Position numbers and translations under genes: made by a program
In this document: positions 1-8,290 of the stretch, piece after piece
Position numbering within the stretch: the first letter of the stretch is position 1
Layout of the letters: each line of letters opens with the position of its first letter
The notes under the pieces: model-generated
The model's database searches: none
The model's input: the letters and a program-made list of their open reading frames with translations, nothing else
What the model was told of the DNA's origin: nothing
NCBI GenBank assembly: GCA_963725065.1
Contig: CAVRXD010000027.1
Span: forward strand, 62,001-126,000
Direction of reading: 5' to 3'
DNA length: 64,000 bases
From: VAZQ01 sp963725065
GTDB lineage: Bacteria > Pseudomonadota > Alphaproteobacteria > Rhizobiales > Xanthobacteraceae

Positions 1-1331
1 AACGCGAGCTGCTCCAGCCGCGCAATCCCGGCCTCGATCGCCTGCTGCCGCGCATGCTCCTCCTCGACCCGTTGGGCGTGGCGCTCGCGGCGGCCGGCAT
101 GGGCGAGGCCGAGCGGTCGGATGACGAAGGGAAGCATCAGGCCCTGCACCACCAGCGTCACCACGATCACGGAAAAAGTCAGGAACAGGATGAGGTCGCG
201 GGCCGGGAACGGGGATCCCTCGGCAGTTGCGAACGGGATCGCGAGTGCGGCGGCGAGCGAGACGATCCCGCGCACGCCGGTGAAGGCAAGCACGAACGGC
301 CACTGCCATGGCGGCGATGGATCCCTGCGCCGCAACGAGGCGGAGAGCCAGCGCGGGACATAGATGGCGGGAAACATCCACACGAACCGGGCGACGATCA
401 CGACGGCGCTGACGATGGCGGCGGAGGCGACGAGCTCGGACACCGGATAGTGTTCGATGCGGGCCATCAGCGTGCGCGCCTGCAGGCCGGTGGCGAGGAA
501 CACCAGGCCCTCGACCAGGTAGAGGAAGAAGCTCCAGAAGAAAATTCCTTGCAGCCTGGTGGCGGCGCTGATCAGGCGAAGGCCGTTCCAGCTGATGTAG
601 AGTCCGGCAGTGACGGTTGCGAGCACGCCGGAGCCGCCGAGATGCTCGGGCGGCCAATAGGCGAGAAACGGCGTCAGCACAGAGAGCGTGATCTCGACCG
701 GCGGATTGTGCACCCAGCGCCGCAGGCGCAGCATCAGCCAGCCGACGCCGATACCCCAGAGGATTTCGCCAACGACAATGGCGACGAACGTTCCCGCGGC
801 CTGACCGAACGAGAACACGCCGGCGCTCACCGCGGCGACCGCGAACCGATAGAGGATGAGCGCGGTGGCGTCGTTGGCCAATCCCTCCCCTTCGAGAACG
901 ACCAGGATGCGCCGGGGAAGCTGCATCCTGCGCAGGATCGACAGCGGCGCCACGGCGTCCGGCGGCGAGACGATCGCGCCCAGCACGAAACCCACCGGCC
1001 ACGGCAGGCCGAGGAGCCAATGGGTTGCCGCCGCAACCGCCACGGTGGTGAACACGACGCATCCCACCGCCAGGAGAGAGATCGGACGCAGATTGAAGCG
1101 GAACTCGTTCCAGCTCATCGACACCGCGGCCGAATAGATGACCGGCGGCAGCACCAAGAGCAGCACCAGCTCGGGCGCAAGCTCGACCGACGGCAGCCCG
1201 GGGATGAGCGCCAGGATCACCCCGGCGATGACCAGGAGAATGGCCGGCGGGATTTCGAGGCGGGCGGCCACCACCGCAACCGCGGCAACCACGGCCAGCA
1301 GCAGGACCAGGATTTGGACAGTCTCAACCAT
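1..1331 (-). CDS. Na+/H+ antiporter, CPA1 family (partial, C-terminus cut by window edge)
   Basis: Sodium/proton exchanger of the inner membrane, used for pH and Na+ homeostasis. The reading frame starts at ATG 1331 and stays open to the left edge, about 443 codons, so the stop lies outside the window. The first residues form a hydrophobic helix (MVETVQILVLLLAVVAAVAV). Two family landmarks follow: SPPDAVAPLSI, the ion-binding helix with its Asp, and GLANDATALILYR, which matches the usual LNDATA stretch. About ten to twelve hydrophobic segments precede a charged, Arg/Glu-rich cytosolic tail at the cut end. It is the last gene of a leftward run; the next gene upstream is the CPBP protein about 90 bp away. 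The long open frame on the opposite strand is antisense shadow. Confidence 0.88.
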   Translation of the reverse strand, partial: MVETVQILVLLLAVVAAVAVVAARLEIPPAILLVIAGVILALIPGLPSVELAPELVLLLVLPPVIYSAAVSMSWNEFRFNLRPISLLAVGCVVFTTVAVAAATHWLLGLPWPVGFVLGAIVSPPDAVAPLSILRRMQLPRRILVVLEGEGLANDATALILYRFAVAAVSAGVFSFGQAAGTFVAIVVGEILWGIGVGWLMLRLRRWVHNPPVEITLSVLTPFLAYWPPEHLGGSGVLATVTAGLYISWNGLRLISAATRLQGIFFWSFFLYLVEGLVFLATGLQARTLMARIEHYPVSELVASAAIVSAVVIVARFVWMFPAIYVPRWLSASLRRRDPSPPWQWPFVLAFTGVRGIVSLAAALAIPFATAEGSPFPARDLILFLTFSVIVVTLVVQGLMLPFVIRPLGLAHAGRRERHAQRVEEEHARQQAIEAGIARLEQLA

Positions 1332-1424
1332 GGGCGTACCGGGGCACGATCATGGCGCGGCACGAGCCGAAGTCCAGGGCACCCGGCTGCGGATCCCGCG
1401 CAGCCCAAGCGCGTTCGCCGCCCT

Positions 1425-2286
1425 TCACCCGGGTCCGTCCTGCTTCCCCAGCCGGCCGCGCGTGAAGATGACGAGCAGCAGCGCGAACAAGCCGAAGCCG
1501 AGCGCCAGCCCCCAATACATCGACAGCACGCCTGCGCTCGTCATCTCGGCGGCGCCGGGCAAGTGCGCCAGCAGGAACGCATTGGGAAAGACGTCCATGG
1601 TCCCGTGGAGCAGGATCGCCATGAACACGCTGCCCCGGGTGTTGTTGAAGACCCAGGTGAAGATGAACGTCACCGCCACGATCCAGAACACGTACACGGC
1701 GATGTTGGGAACGCTGGGTGTGGACCATTGCCCGCTGAACCAGATCGGCGCGTGCCAGAACGCCCACAGGACACCCAGGATCAGGCTTGCCTTCACGGGC
1801 CCGTGGAGCTGTTGCAAGCGCGGAAGCGCAACGCCCCGCCAGCCGATCTCCTCGCCCAGCGGTCCCGCCAGGAGCGCGGGGTAGACGAAAAAGACCGCGG
1901 CCGACATCAGTTCCGGCAGCACGATCAATCGGGGTGACCGACGCCAGGGCGCCCGGGATCGCGATCGTGCCGAGCGTTTCGATCGCCGGAAGGCCGACGA
2001 ACGCGAACAGGTACCAGGCGAGGCCCACGCGCCACTGCACAATTCGCCGAAGCAGGCGGACAATGCCCGCCCGGCCCTCGGTGACGGCGGTGACGACAAC
2101 CGCGCTCACGGTCGGCCCTGAAAACGTGCCGATCCCGACCAACACCATGAAGCTCGCTGGAGCGTGGAACGGCAGAAGCCCGCTTCCCTCCAGCGAGAGC
2201 ACGAAAAGCGCCCACACCACCCACGAGCCGGCATACGCGATGGCGAAATAGGAGATCAGCGGATAACGACGGATCACATCACTCAC
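1425..2286 (-). pseudogene. CPBP-family intramembrane metalloprotease, single-base frameshift
   Basis: CPBP (Abi/CaaX protease-like) membrane glutamic/metallo-protease. The start is ATG 2286; the N-terminal part (MSDVIRRYPLISYFAIAYAG...) carries three to four membrane helices. At the G run 1931-1934 the frame must change. Downstream, a different frame carries the catalytic motifs GEEIGWRG (EExxxR), FWHAPIWF and LLHGTMDVF, and ends at TGA 1425. Removing one base from the run joins the two parts without loss. The protein is otherwise intact, about 286 residues after repair, so either a recent frameshift or a sequencing indel explains it. Substrate unknown. Confidence 0.8.
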
Positions 2287-2374
2287 GATGCCCGTTCCTT
2301 CGCGCGCGAATCACGCCGACAAGACGGCGCAGAGAAATGCGCCGATCCGCGCGTAGCCGTTGCGGACGTGTCGT

Positions 2375-2743
2375 CTAGCCGAACATCCACGAAGCCGGAT
2401 TGGCAATCGGCTTGTTGTCGTTCAAGGCGAGCGTGCCCTTCACGTTGCGCACGAGCGACCAGACGAACCACCAGAGCAGGATGGCGATGCCGACGATCAC
2501 GACGGTGAGGATGGTTCCGATCACCAGATACAGGATGCCGATCCAGAAGGTGCGAATCTGAAATCGATAATGCGTCGCCAACAACGGATCGGCGGAGGCG
2601 ACCTGCACATGCGCGATGATCACGCCGATCAACGCGGTGATGCCGGTGAAGTAGGCGACGAAATAGAGGATGTAGACGATCAGGGCGAGTTGCTTGTTGG
2701 AGATCGCCGGCGGCGGCGACTGATCGGGGCCGAAGGTCGACAT
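2375..2743 (-). CDS. Small membrane protein, DUF4870-like, 122 aa
   Basis: Start ATG 2743, stop 2375. The protein has a short Pro-rich N-terminus and then three to four hydrophobic stretches (about residues 18-45, 65-95 and neighbouring segments). Its tail ends in NPASWMFG. The pattern of a first helix pair, a conserved HYRFQIRTFWIG segment and a long final helix resembles the DUF4870 family of inner-membrane proteins. Function is not known. It is divergent from hemB, with about 250 bp between the two starts. The family assignment is from memory of the pattern and should be treated as likely, not certain. Confidence 0.65.
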   Translation of the reverse strand: MSTFGPDQSPPPAISNKQLALIVYILYFVAYFTGITALIGVIIAHVQVASADPLLATHYRFQIRTFWIGILYLVIGTILTVVIVGIAILLWWFVWSLVRNVKGTLALNDNKPIANPASWMFG

Positions 2744-2992
2744 GCAGGGGCTCTGTGATGATGAATGCCTGCCGCATCCTGCCCGAGGCCGGCGCGACCG
2801 GCAAATCCACGCGTTCCTTCCGGCTCCCGCCCACGCTGCGCCGCGGCGCGAGCCCGGGAGATGGCAGCCCGCCGCCGATCGACAATGCGGCCGGCGCCAC
2901 CTGCCCCGCAGCCGCGGCGCTGGCGGGCCTTTCGTGGAACGGTTAAAAAGGGCCGACCAAGACTTAGGGCCGATAAGACATGGAGCGCCGCA

Positions 2993-4048
2993 ATGGCCAT
3001 CAAGTACGGCCGTCCGATCGAAGCCCGTCTCGCCCCGGTCGAAACCAGGCCGGTCAAGCGGCTCGACCTCACCACCCGCCCGCGCCGCAACCGGAAGGCC
3101 GAGTGGGCGCGGCGCATGGTGCGCGAGAACGTCCTGACCACGGACGATCTGATCTGGCCGTTGTTCCTGGTCGACGGGACGAAGGCGCGGATCCCGGTGC
3201 CTTCGATGCCTGGCGTCGAGCGGCTCTCGATCGATCAGGCGGTGCGGGACGCCGAGCGGGCCGCCAAGCTTGCCATCCCCTGCATCGCGCTGTTTCCCTA
3301 TACCGATCCCAAGCGGCGCGACGAGGACGGCAGCGAAGCGCTCAATCCGGACAACCTGGTCTGCCGCGCCATCCGCGCGATCAAGAAGGAGGTGCCGGAG
3401 ATCGGCATCCTCTGCGACGTCGCGCTCGATCCCTATACCAGCCACGGCCATGACGGCCTGCTGCGCGACGGCGCGATCATCAACGACGAGACGGTCGAGG
3501 TGCTGGTGAAGCAGGCGCTGGTGGAGGCCGAGGCCGGCTGCGACATCATCGCGCCATCGGACATGATGGATGGCCGCGTCGCGGCGATCCGCGCGGCACT
3601 CGACCAGGCCGACTTTGCCGACGTGTCGATCATGGCCTACGCGGCGAAATATGCCTCGGCGTTCTACGGCCCGTTCCGCGACGCCGTGGGCTCGGCCACG
3701 ACACTCACCGGCGACAAGCGCACCTATCAAATGGATCCGGCCAACACCGACGAGGCGCTGCGCGAGGTCGAGCTCGACATCTCCGAGGGCGCCGACATGG
3801 TCATGGTCAAGCCGGGCATGCCCTATCTCGACATCTTGTGCCGCGTGAAAGACGCGTTCGGCGTGCCGACATTCGCCTACCAGGTGTCGGGCGAGTACTC
3901 GATGATCATGGCGGCGGCGCAGAACGGATGGCTCGACGGCGAGAAGGCCATGATGGAAAGCCTGATCGCGTTCAAGCGCGCGGGTGCGTGCGGCGTGCTC
4001 AGCTATTTCGCGCCGCGTGTCGCTGAAAAGTTGAAGAAGGCAGGCTAG
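2993..4048 (+). CDS. hemB: Delta-aminolevulinic acid dehydratase (porphobilinogen synthase)
   Basis: Condenses two 5-aminolevulinate molecules to porphobilinogen, the second common step of tetrapyrrole synthesis, in the cytoplasm. The start chosen is ATG 2993 (MAIKYGRPIEARL), giving 351 residues; the frame is open further upstream, but that part is Arg/Pro-rich and unlike the family. The two active-site lysines are visible: K219 in AAKYASAFYGPF and K273 in MVKPGMPYLD. Residues 142-155 read DVALDPYTSHGHDG, the Asp-containing version of the metal loop, whereas zinc enzymes have three Cys here. It is therefore predicted to be Mg/K-dependent, as in rhizobia. The TAG stop forms part of the CTAG that opens the adjacent palindromic repeat. 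Confidence 0.97.
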   Translation: MAIKYGRPIEARLAPVETRPVKRLDLTTRPRRNRKAEWARRMVRENVLTTDDLIWPLFLVDGTKARIPVPSMPGVERLSIDQAVRDAERAAKLAIPCIALFPYTDPKRRDEDGSEALNPDNLVCRAIRAIKKEVPEIGILCDVALDPYTSHGHDGLLRDGAIINDETVEVLVKQALVEAEAGCDIIAPSDMMDGRVAAIRAALDQADFADVSIMAYAAKYASAFYGPFRDAVGSATTLTGDKRTYQMDPANTDEALREVELDISEGADMVMVKPGMPYLDILCRVKDAFGVPTFAYQVSGEYSMIMAAAQNGWLDGEKAMMESLIAFKRAGACGVLSYFAPRVAEKLKKAG

Positions 4049-4120
4049 TGTCCCGATTCCGAAGTTCGCATCATTGCGCGGCACACTCGTTTGCGAACTT
4101 CGGAATCAAAGGGACACTAG
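4045..4120. repeat. CTAG-bounded palindromic element R1 (76 bp)
   Basis: Left arm CTAGTGTCCC followed by GATTCCGAAGTTCGCA. The right arm is its exact complement, TGCGAACTTCGGAATC then GGGACACTAG, interrupted by three unpaired A (4108-4110). A 21-nt loop separates the arms. The stem totals 26 bp. The element overlaps the last four bases of hemB, whose TAG stop lies inside CTAG. It forms a pair with R2 across a 12-bp AT-rich spacer (4121-4132). Confidence 0.9.
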
Positions 4121-4132
4121 CAATTTATGGTT

Positions 4133-4210
4133 CTAGTGCGGTTTTTGGATTTGAAGTTCCTACACAAACGCGCGGCTATAATGATAGGAACTTCAAATCC
4201 ACCGCACTAG
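4133..4210. repeat. CTAG-bounded palindromic element R2 (78 bp)
   Basis: Left arm CTAGTGCGGT, then four unpaired T (4143-4146), then GGATTTGAAGTTCCTA. The right arm TAGGAACTTCAAATCC plus ACCGCACTAG complements both stem blocks exactly, 26 bp in total. The loop is about 22 nt. The bulge lies on the opposite arm from R1, so R1 and R2 are inverted relative to each other. The minus-strand MFS gene stops at 4176 inside the loop, so its last codons are encoded by this element. Confidence 0.9.
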
Positions 4211-5480
4211 CGGTCCGATTCCGAGGTCGCCGCGCTCGCGGGCGGATTACCTGCGATGGCCGCAGCCGGCGTGACCGGCGTTGACTCCTGTCGTCGCGTT
4301 GCAACGCGCGACGCAACGAGCCGACGACGGGCAAAGCAAGAATGCAGAGCACGGCCATGACCCAGAAGCCGCTGGGTCCGAAGCGCGCGAACAGCCATCC
4401 CGACACGACCGTCAGGACGGCGGTGGCGCCGCCAACCCCGACGAGGCCATAGACGGCCTGCGCCGTTCCCGCCAAATCGCGCGGCACGGTGTCCGCGATG
4501 ATGCGCATGCAGGCGAGGTGGAGCAGCGCAAAGGTGAATCCGTGCAGGGGCTGCACCAGCGCGAGCGCCGTCACATCGGCGGTCTGCGCCATGACGCCGA
4601 AACGCACGAAGCCGGAAACCGCCGAAAGCGCCAGCGCACCGGCCGGGTTGAGCAGTCCGAGGAGGCGCGGACCCAGGAACAGAAAGACCAGCACTTCGGC
4701 CGCAACCGACTCCGACCAGAGCACGGCCGTCGTGGCGGGAGCGATGCCGACATCGGTCCAGCGGATCACCGCAAAGGAATCGTACATGGCATGACTGCCG
4801 TGAACGAGTGCGGCAATGACGACGACGCGTACGAATGCCCGCCGGCGAAACAGCACGCGCCAAGGGACGCGCGCGCTGCCGGCATCGGCAGCGCGTGGCG
4901 GACCCGCGGGGAACGCGGGCACCAGGATCGTGGCCATCGAGGCCGCAAGCAGGCAGACCGCGCCCAGCCAGATCACCGTGGAGAGCCCATAGATACCCGC
5001 GACCTGTCCGGCCAGCAGCGTGCCCAGGACGAATGCCGCAGAGCCCGCGCCGCGCACCCATCCGTACTCAAACCCGCCGGGTTTGCCGTCTCGTGCCCGT
5101 CGCGCGTGGGCGAGCGACAACGCGTCGGCGAGCGGCACGAGCGGCGCGAGGGCAGCGGCCTGGAACAGGCTGACGACCACGACCATCCAGACGGCGCCGA
5201 CCGCGAAATACGACAGCGCGGCCATCGCCGCGAGAATGGCGAACATCGCAAGCTCGGCACGAAAAGCGTGGAAGCGGTCAGCGAGGCGTCCGGCGAACGG
5301 ACCGAAGACAAGCCTCACCGCGGTTCCTGCGCCCAGGACCAGCCCGAGGTCTTCGGGCGGAAGACCGCGCGAGGCCAGGAACGCCGGCAGGAACGGCGAG
5401 ACCAGTCCGAACGCACTGAAGAGTCCGGCATAGAGAAGCACGAACCGGGTGAGCGCGCCGTGCTGAAAGGTCATGGCCAT
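4176..5480 (-). CDS. MFS transporter, phenylpropionate-permease-like (HcaT type)
   Basis: Secondary transporter of the inner membrane, 434 residues from ATG 5480, with about 12 hydrophobic helices. The N-terminal half (LLYAGLFSAFGLVSPFLPAF; GPFAGRLADR, the loop 2-3 motif) and the layout fit the MFS_1-like/PPP group that includes 3-phenylpropionate permease. The substrate is not predictable. The real family domain ends near LPVVGSLRRAL. The last 30 or so residues are Arg/Ser-rich and come from the half-repeat and R2, with the stop at 4176 inside R2. This tail is therefore probably acquired and non-essential. Convergent with hemB. Confidence 0.85.
   Translation of the reverse strand: MAMTFQHGALTRFVLLYAGLFSAFGLVSPFLPAFLASRGLPPEDLGLVLGAGTAVRLVFGPFAGRLADRFHAFRAELAMFAILAAMAALSYFAVGAVWMVVVVSLFQAAALAPLVPLADALSLAHARRARDGKPGGFEYGWVRGAGSAAFVLGTLLAGQVAGIYGLSTVIWLGAVCLLAASMATILVPAFPAGPPRAADAGSARVPWRVLFRRRAFVRVVVIAALVHGSHAMYDSFAVIRWTDVGIAPATTAVLWSESVAAEVLVFLFLGPRLLGLLNPAGALALSAVSGFVRFGVMAQTADVTALALVQPLHGFTFALLHLACMRIIADTVPRDLAGTAQAVYGLVGVGGATAVLTVVSGWLFARFGPSGFWVMAVLCILALPVVGSLRRALQRDDRSQRRSRRLRPSQVIRPRARRPRNRTASAVDLKFLSL
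4207..4230 (+). repeat. Half of a third CTAG-type element, right arm missing
   Basis: Sharing the terminal CTAG of R2, bases 4207-4230 read as a left arm (CTAGCGGTCC then GATTCCGAGGTCGC). They closely match R1 and R4 left arms at all but a few positions. No complementary right arm follows; the MFS coding sequence does. It looks like a truncated or decayed copy that now encodes part of the MFS C-terminus. Confidence 0.55.
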
Positions 5481-5702
5481 CCCGGCGCACGGGCGCGCTC
5501 AGCGGTCCGCCGCGTGAGTTGAAACCTCGAACTTGCAACGAAGTGCGGGCCTGCCCGTTCCGGACTTTATCGCGTACGCGTCACCGCGCACACGTCAATC
5601 GCGCACGCATGTAGGCGGCCGACGACGATGTTCAGTGCCGGCAGCAGGACCACCGCGTGATCCCGCCGGCTCACGCCTCAATGCGTGCGCCGCCGGAGTC
5701 GT

Positions 5703-5939
5703 CTAGGTGCCGACCGCGTCGCCCACGCACTTCTTCATGTGGCTGGTCTTCGCGGCGCCAGCGAGCTTCTTGTCCTTGGAGTCGGTCTCGCAGGTGGTGG
5801 TCGCATCCCGCTCGCACTTGGTCATGAAGCTCTTGAGCGCAGCGCCGGCAAGCTTCTTGTCCGCGGCGTCGGACTTGCAGGTCGCGAAGGCGGGGCCGGA
5901 CATGATGCAGAGGGCGAGCACCAGCGTCAGTTTTTTCAT
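5703..5939 (-). CDS. PsiF-like small exported protein, 78 aa
   Basis: Start ATG 5939 behind a strong GGGAGGAG ribosome site. A signal peptide (MKKLTLVLALCIMSGPAFA) precedes a mature chain of about 58 residues. That chain contains two copies of the PsiF repeat: KKLAGAALKSFMTKCERDA and KKLAGAAKTSHMKKCVGDA, each with a Cys. PsiF is named as a phosphate-starvation-induced periplasmic protein in Escherichia coli; its biochemical role is unknown. The gene stands alone, about 120 bp downstream of the stress operon and convergent with nothing. Confidence 0.85.
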   Translation of the reverse strand: MKKLTLVLALCIMSGPAFATCKSDAADKKLAGAALKSFMTKCERDATTTCETDSKDKKLAGAAKTSHMKKCVGDAVGT

Positions 5940-6057
5940 GGACTCCTCCCACGGTGGATTCGCAGTATTGTAGTCTGCAACCCACCGACAAACCAGCCGG
6001 CTCACCAACGCCGTCGAGGCGACGCGGAGTTTCGGCGACCCTTCCAAAACGCGCGTG

Positions 6058-7020
6058 TCAACGACGAGCGCTATCCTCATGAGGGGAGCGGCGCTGGTAT
6101 GCGATGCCGACGGCGGCGGCGACGGCAAGCGCGGCGGCGCCCAGCAGATAGGTATCTCGATCCTCCTTGTCCGGGAGAGCCTCATAGATTCGATGAGACG
6201 CCTGCTGTCCCAGGACCGCAGCCTTGTCTGCCATGTGGGCGACGGTCTCGCGCACGGTGTCGGACGCATCCTGTACGGCCTGCGACGCCTGTCCCGCCAC
6301 CGCCGCCGCCTTGTCGCCTACACCGGCCGCGGTGATGCGGGCCGTGTTCTTCGCGTCATGCAAGCCATCGGACGCCCGCTCAGCCATCGTCGCAGCGCGG
6401 TCTCCGACATTCTCGGCAGTGTCGCGCGCGACATCGCGTACGTCGCGCAAAGCCCGCGAAGCCCGCTCCGCCACGGCGGTCGTCGTTTCGGCAACTTGCG
6501 TTGCGGTTGCGCGTGCGGCATCCCCTGCTTCGGCGCTCCAATCCTGAACCTTGTCCTTGACGACATCGGCCAATTCGCCGGCACGCGCTGCCAGCCCCGG
6601 CTCGCGCGCGCCGTATCGGTGGAGCAAACGGGGGTCCTCGTCGTGCAAGCCCATATAGGGTTCGGAGTTGCGCGCGGGCGACGTCCGCAGCAGGCCGACG
6701 ACGCCCATGCCCACCAGCAGCGTCGCAATCGGAGGCCGATGCACGAGCCGCCACGCCAAGCCGGCGCCGATCGCCAAGGCCGCCACCGGATTGGCGGCAG
6801 CGCGCTCCTTCAATTCGGTGAAAAGCCGCTGAGCACCGTCTTTGGCGGCCTCCTTGGTCTTGCCGACCAATTCGTCCTTGGTGTCGCGCGCCTCGGCCCA
6901 CGCATCGTCCTTGAAACGCGCCAGGGTGCTTGGCGAACGCAGGCGCGCCAGGTCATCAGCAAATCGGGCTCTTGCCTGCTCGACGTCGCGTTCGAGCGCG
7001 TTCAATTCAGCGTCACTCAT
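6058..7020 (-). CDS. DUF3618-like membrane protein with long amphipathic repeat tail, 320 aa
   Basis: Last gene of a four-gene operon; its ATG overlaps the upstream stop (ATGA at 7017-7020). The N-terminus (LERDVEQARARFADDLARLR) resembles DUF3618. A hydrophobic segment follows at about residues 76-112 (AAANPVAALAIGAG and ATLLVGMGVVGLL). Residues about 140-285 are an Ala-rich, charged helical stretch full of 11-residue-like repeats (VAERASRALRDVRDVARD and similar), recalling LEA or apolipoprotein repeats. A final hydrophobic helix (YLLGAAALAVAAAVGIAY) sits near the C-terminus. Predicted membrane-anchored coiled or amphipathic protein; exact function unknown. Confidence 0.7.
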   Translation of the reverse strand: MSDAELNALERDVEQARARFADDLARLRSPSTLARFKDDAWAEARDTKDELVGKTKEAAKDGAQRLFTELKERAAANPVAALAIGAGLAWRLVHRPPIATLLVGMGVVGLLRTSPARNSEPYMGLHDEDPRLLHRYGAREPGLAARAGELADVVKDKVQDWSAEAGDAARATATQVAETTTAVAERASRALRDVRDVARDTAENVGDRAATMAERASDGLHDAKNTARITAAGVGDKAAAVAGQASQAVQDASDTVRETVAHMADKAAVLGQQASHRIYEALPDKEDRDTYLLGAAALAVAAAVGIAYQRRSPHEDSARR

Positions 7021-7898
7021 CGGTTGCCCCGTCCGGGCTCGTTGTTCGCCCGCGAAATGTCAGGGCTACGAGTCGTGTCGCGTTTCGCGCCGACTCCCGA
7101 GAGGCTCTGGTTGGCACCGTAACCACCTTGGGTGGAGGCGGAGGATGCCGAGCTCTTCGGAACGGTGGGAGGGCTGTCGGACTTGCCGGCGACCGCACCG
7201 GTGAAGGTCTCGGCAACCTCGCCGGCCAGCCCTTGAAGACCTGCCGCGCTGAATCCGCGTTCCTCGGCTGCGCTCTGCAGACGCTCTTTGGCTTTTTCCG
7301 CCGCGTCCATGACCATTTCGCCGGCCTTGCCGGCCGCGCCCGTCAGGGCCTCGCGAGCGCCGCCCAACGTGCGGCCCTCCACCTCGGTCGACGGGAAGAG
7401 GGCAGCGACCGCCGCACCGGCGGCGAGCCCGGCAACCGCCACCGCCAGCGGCTGGTCGCGCAGCACGCGCTCCACGCCGTCCTGCAGCGTGGACTGCGCC
7501 TGACGGCCCAATCGGCTCGAGCGCTCGGACACAGCGCGAGTGGTGTCCTGGGCGAACTCCGATATGGAGTCGGCATAGGCGCTCGCGGTGTCGGACACCC
7601 GCTCCTTGATGTCGGATGCGTAGTCGGCCGCGCTGTCAGCGGCGCGGGAAATGCCCTCCCGCAAATTGGATGCCGTCCGTCCCGCACTCGAGGATGTGCG
7701 ACCCGAACCTGCTTGCTGGCCGTGATCGATGTCACGGTATTGGCTCCGCGCGGGCGATCGCGACGACGAGCTTCCGCGGCTGCGCATCAGGAGGCAGGCT
7801 CCAGCTGCCAGCAGCAGCAGCGCTTCGGGATTGCGGCGAGCCGCGCCCGCAAGCCAATCACCGGCTTGGAACGAGGTATCAGTGGGATAGCGGCTCAT
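7017..7898 (-). CDS. Ala/Ser-rich membrane-associated stress protein, 293 aa
   Basis: Third gene of the operon, ATG 7898, overlapping the holin-like gene by ATGA. A single N-terminal hydrophobic segment (NPEALLLLAAGACLLM, residues 18-34) is followed by a Ser/Arg linker. Then comes a long amphipathic helix region (REGISRAADSAADYASDIKE and on), a glycine-rich hydrophobic stretch (PLAVAVAGLAAGAAVAALFP) and another helical segment. The tail is disordered and Ser/Gly-rich. The pattern of ANPVAA-like helix plus LEA-like repeats is shared with the first and last genes of this operon, so they are probably diverged relatives. No catalytic motif seen. Confidence 0.65.
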   Translation of the reverse strand: MSRYPTDTSFQAGDWLAGAARRNPEALLLLAAGACLLMRSRGSSSSRSPARSQYRDIDHGQQAGSGRTSSSAGRTASNLREGISRAADSAADYASDIKERVSDTASAYADSISEFAQDTTRAVSERSSRLGRQAQSTLQDGVERVLRDQPLAVAVAGLAAGAAVAALFPSTEVEGRTLGGAREALTGAAGKAGEMVMDAAEKAKERLQSAAEERGFSAAGLQGLAGEVAETFTGAVAGKSDSPPTVPKSSASSASTQGGYGANQSLSGVGAKRDTTRSPDISRANNEPGRGNR

Positions 7899-8290
7899 GT
7901 CAGTTGCTCCTTGGCTGTCTTGATATCTTGTGTGATTTGTCTGACCGATCGGGTGGGGAGCAACTCGGTCTCCGCCACGGAACGGCCGTGATAAAACGCT
8001 GCGGCACCAGCGGCGGCGAGCACCGCGGCCACCAGCAAGCACGCCCAATGCAGCTCAAGCCCCAGGCTCGCGAGGGCAAAGACGGCCGCTTCCACGACCA
8101 GCAGCGCCGCGATCAATCCGAGAAACCCGGCGGCGACCATCCAGACGCTGGCGCGCAGGCGTGAGGTGATCTTCTCCGTGATCTCGGCCTTGGCGAGCTG
8201 GATCTCCTTCTGAACGAGATCGCCGAGATCGGCGAAAAGGTCGCTCAATGCCTGGGTCAGGCCGGAGTTCCGCAACCGTTCATACGCCAT
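7895..8290 (-). CDS. Phage-holin-superfamily-III/YqjE-like membrane protein, 131 aa
   Basis: Start ATG 8290, 11 bp inside the upstream gene; stop overlaps the downstream ATG. The N-terminus (LTQALSDLFADLGDLVQKEI) is amphipathic. It is followed by a charged stretch (LAKAEITEKITSRLRASVW) and two membrane helices at about residues 45-70 and 78-105. This matches the PF07332-type putative actinobacterial-holin/YqjE family, which in enterobacteria sits beside the DUF883 protein YqjD. The name holin comes from topology only. Here it is a chromosomal stress operon and not a lysis gene. Confidence 0.8.
   Translation of the reverse strand: MAYERLRNSGLTQALSDLFADLGDLVQKEIQLAKAEITEKITSRLRASVWMVAAGFLGLIAALLVVEAAVFALASLGLELHWACLLVAAVLAAAGAAAFYHGRSVAETELLPTRSVRQITQDIKTAKEQLT

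Noticed and set aside
54..1937. Long plus-strand open frame of 627 codons with His/Arg/Glu-rich product
   Set aside because: It is antisense to the Na+/H+ antiporter and CPBP genes, has extreme composition and no recognisable domain; GC-rich third positions keep the opposite frame open.
2936..2960. GGAAC before hemB as an EcfG-like promoter
   Set aside because: No GTT at the required distance.
2744..4084. Minus-strand open frame of about 440 codons opposite hemB, fused to the small membrane protein
   Set aside because: His/Arg/Asp-rich product without domain; hemB on the plus strand has all active-site residues.
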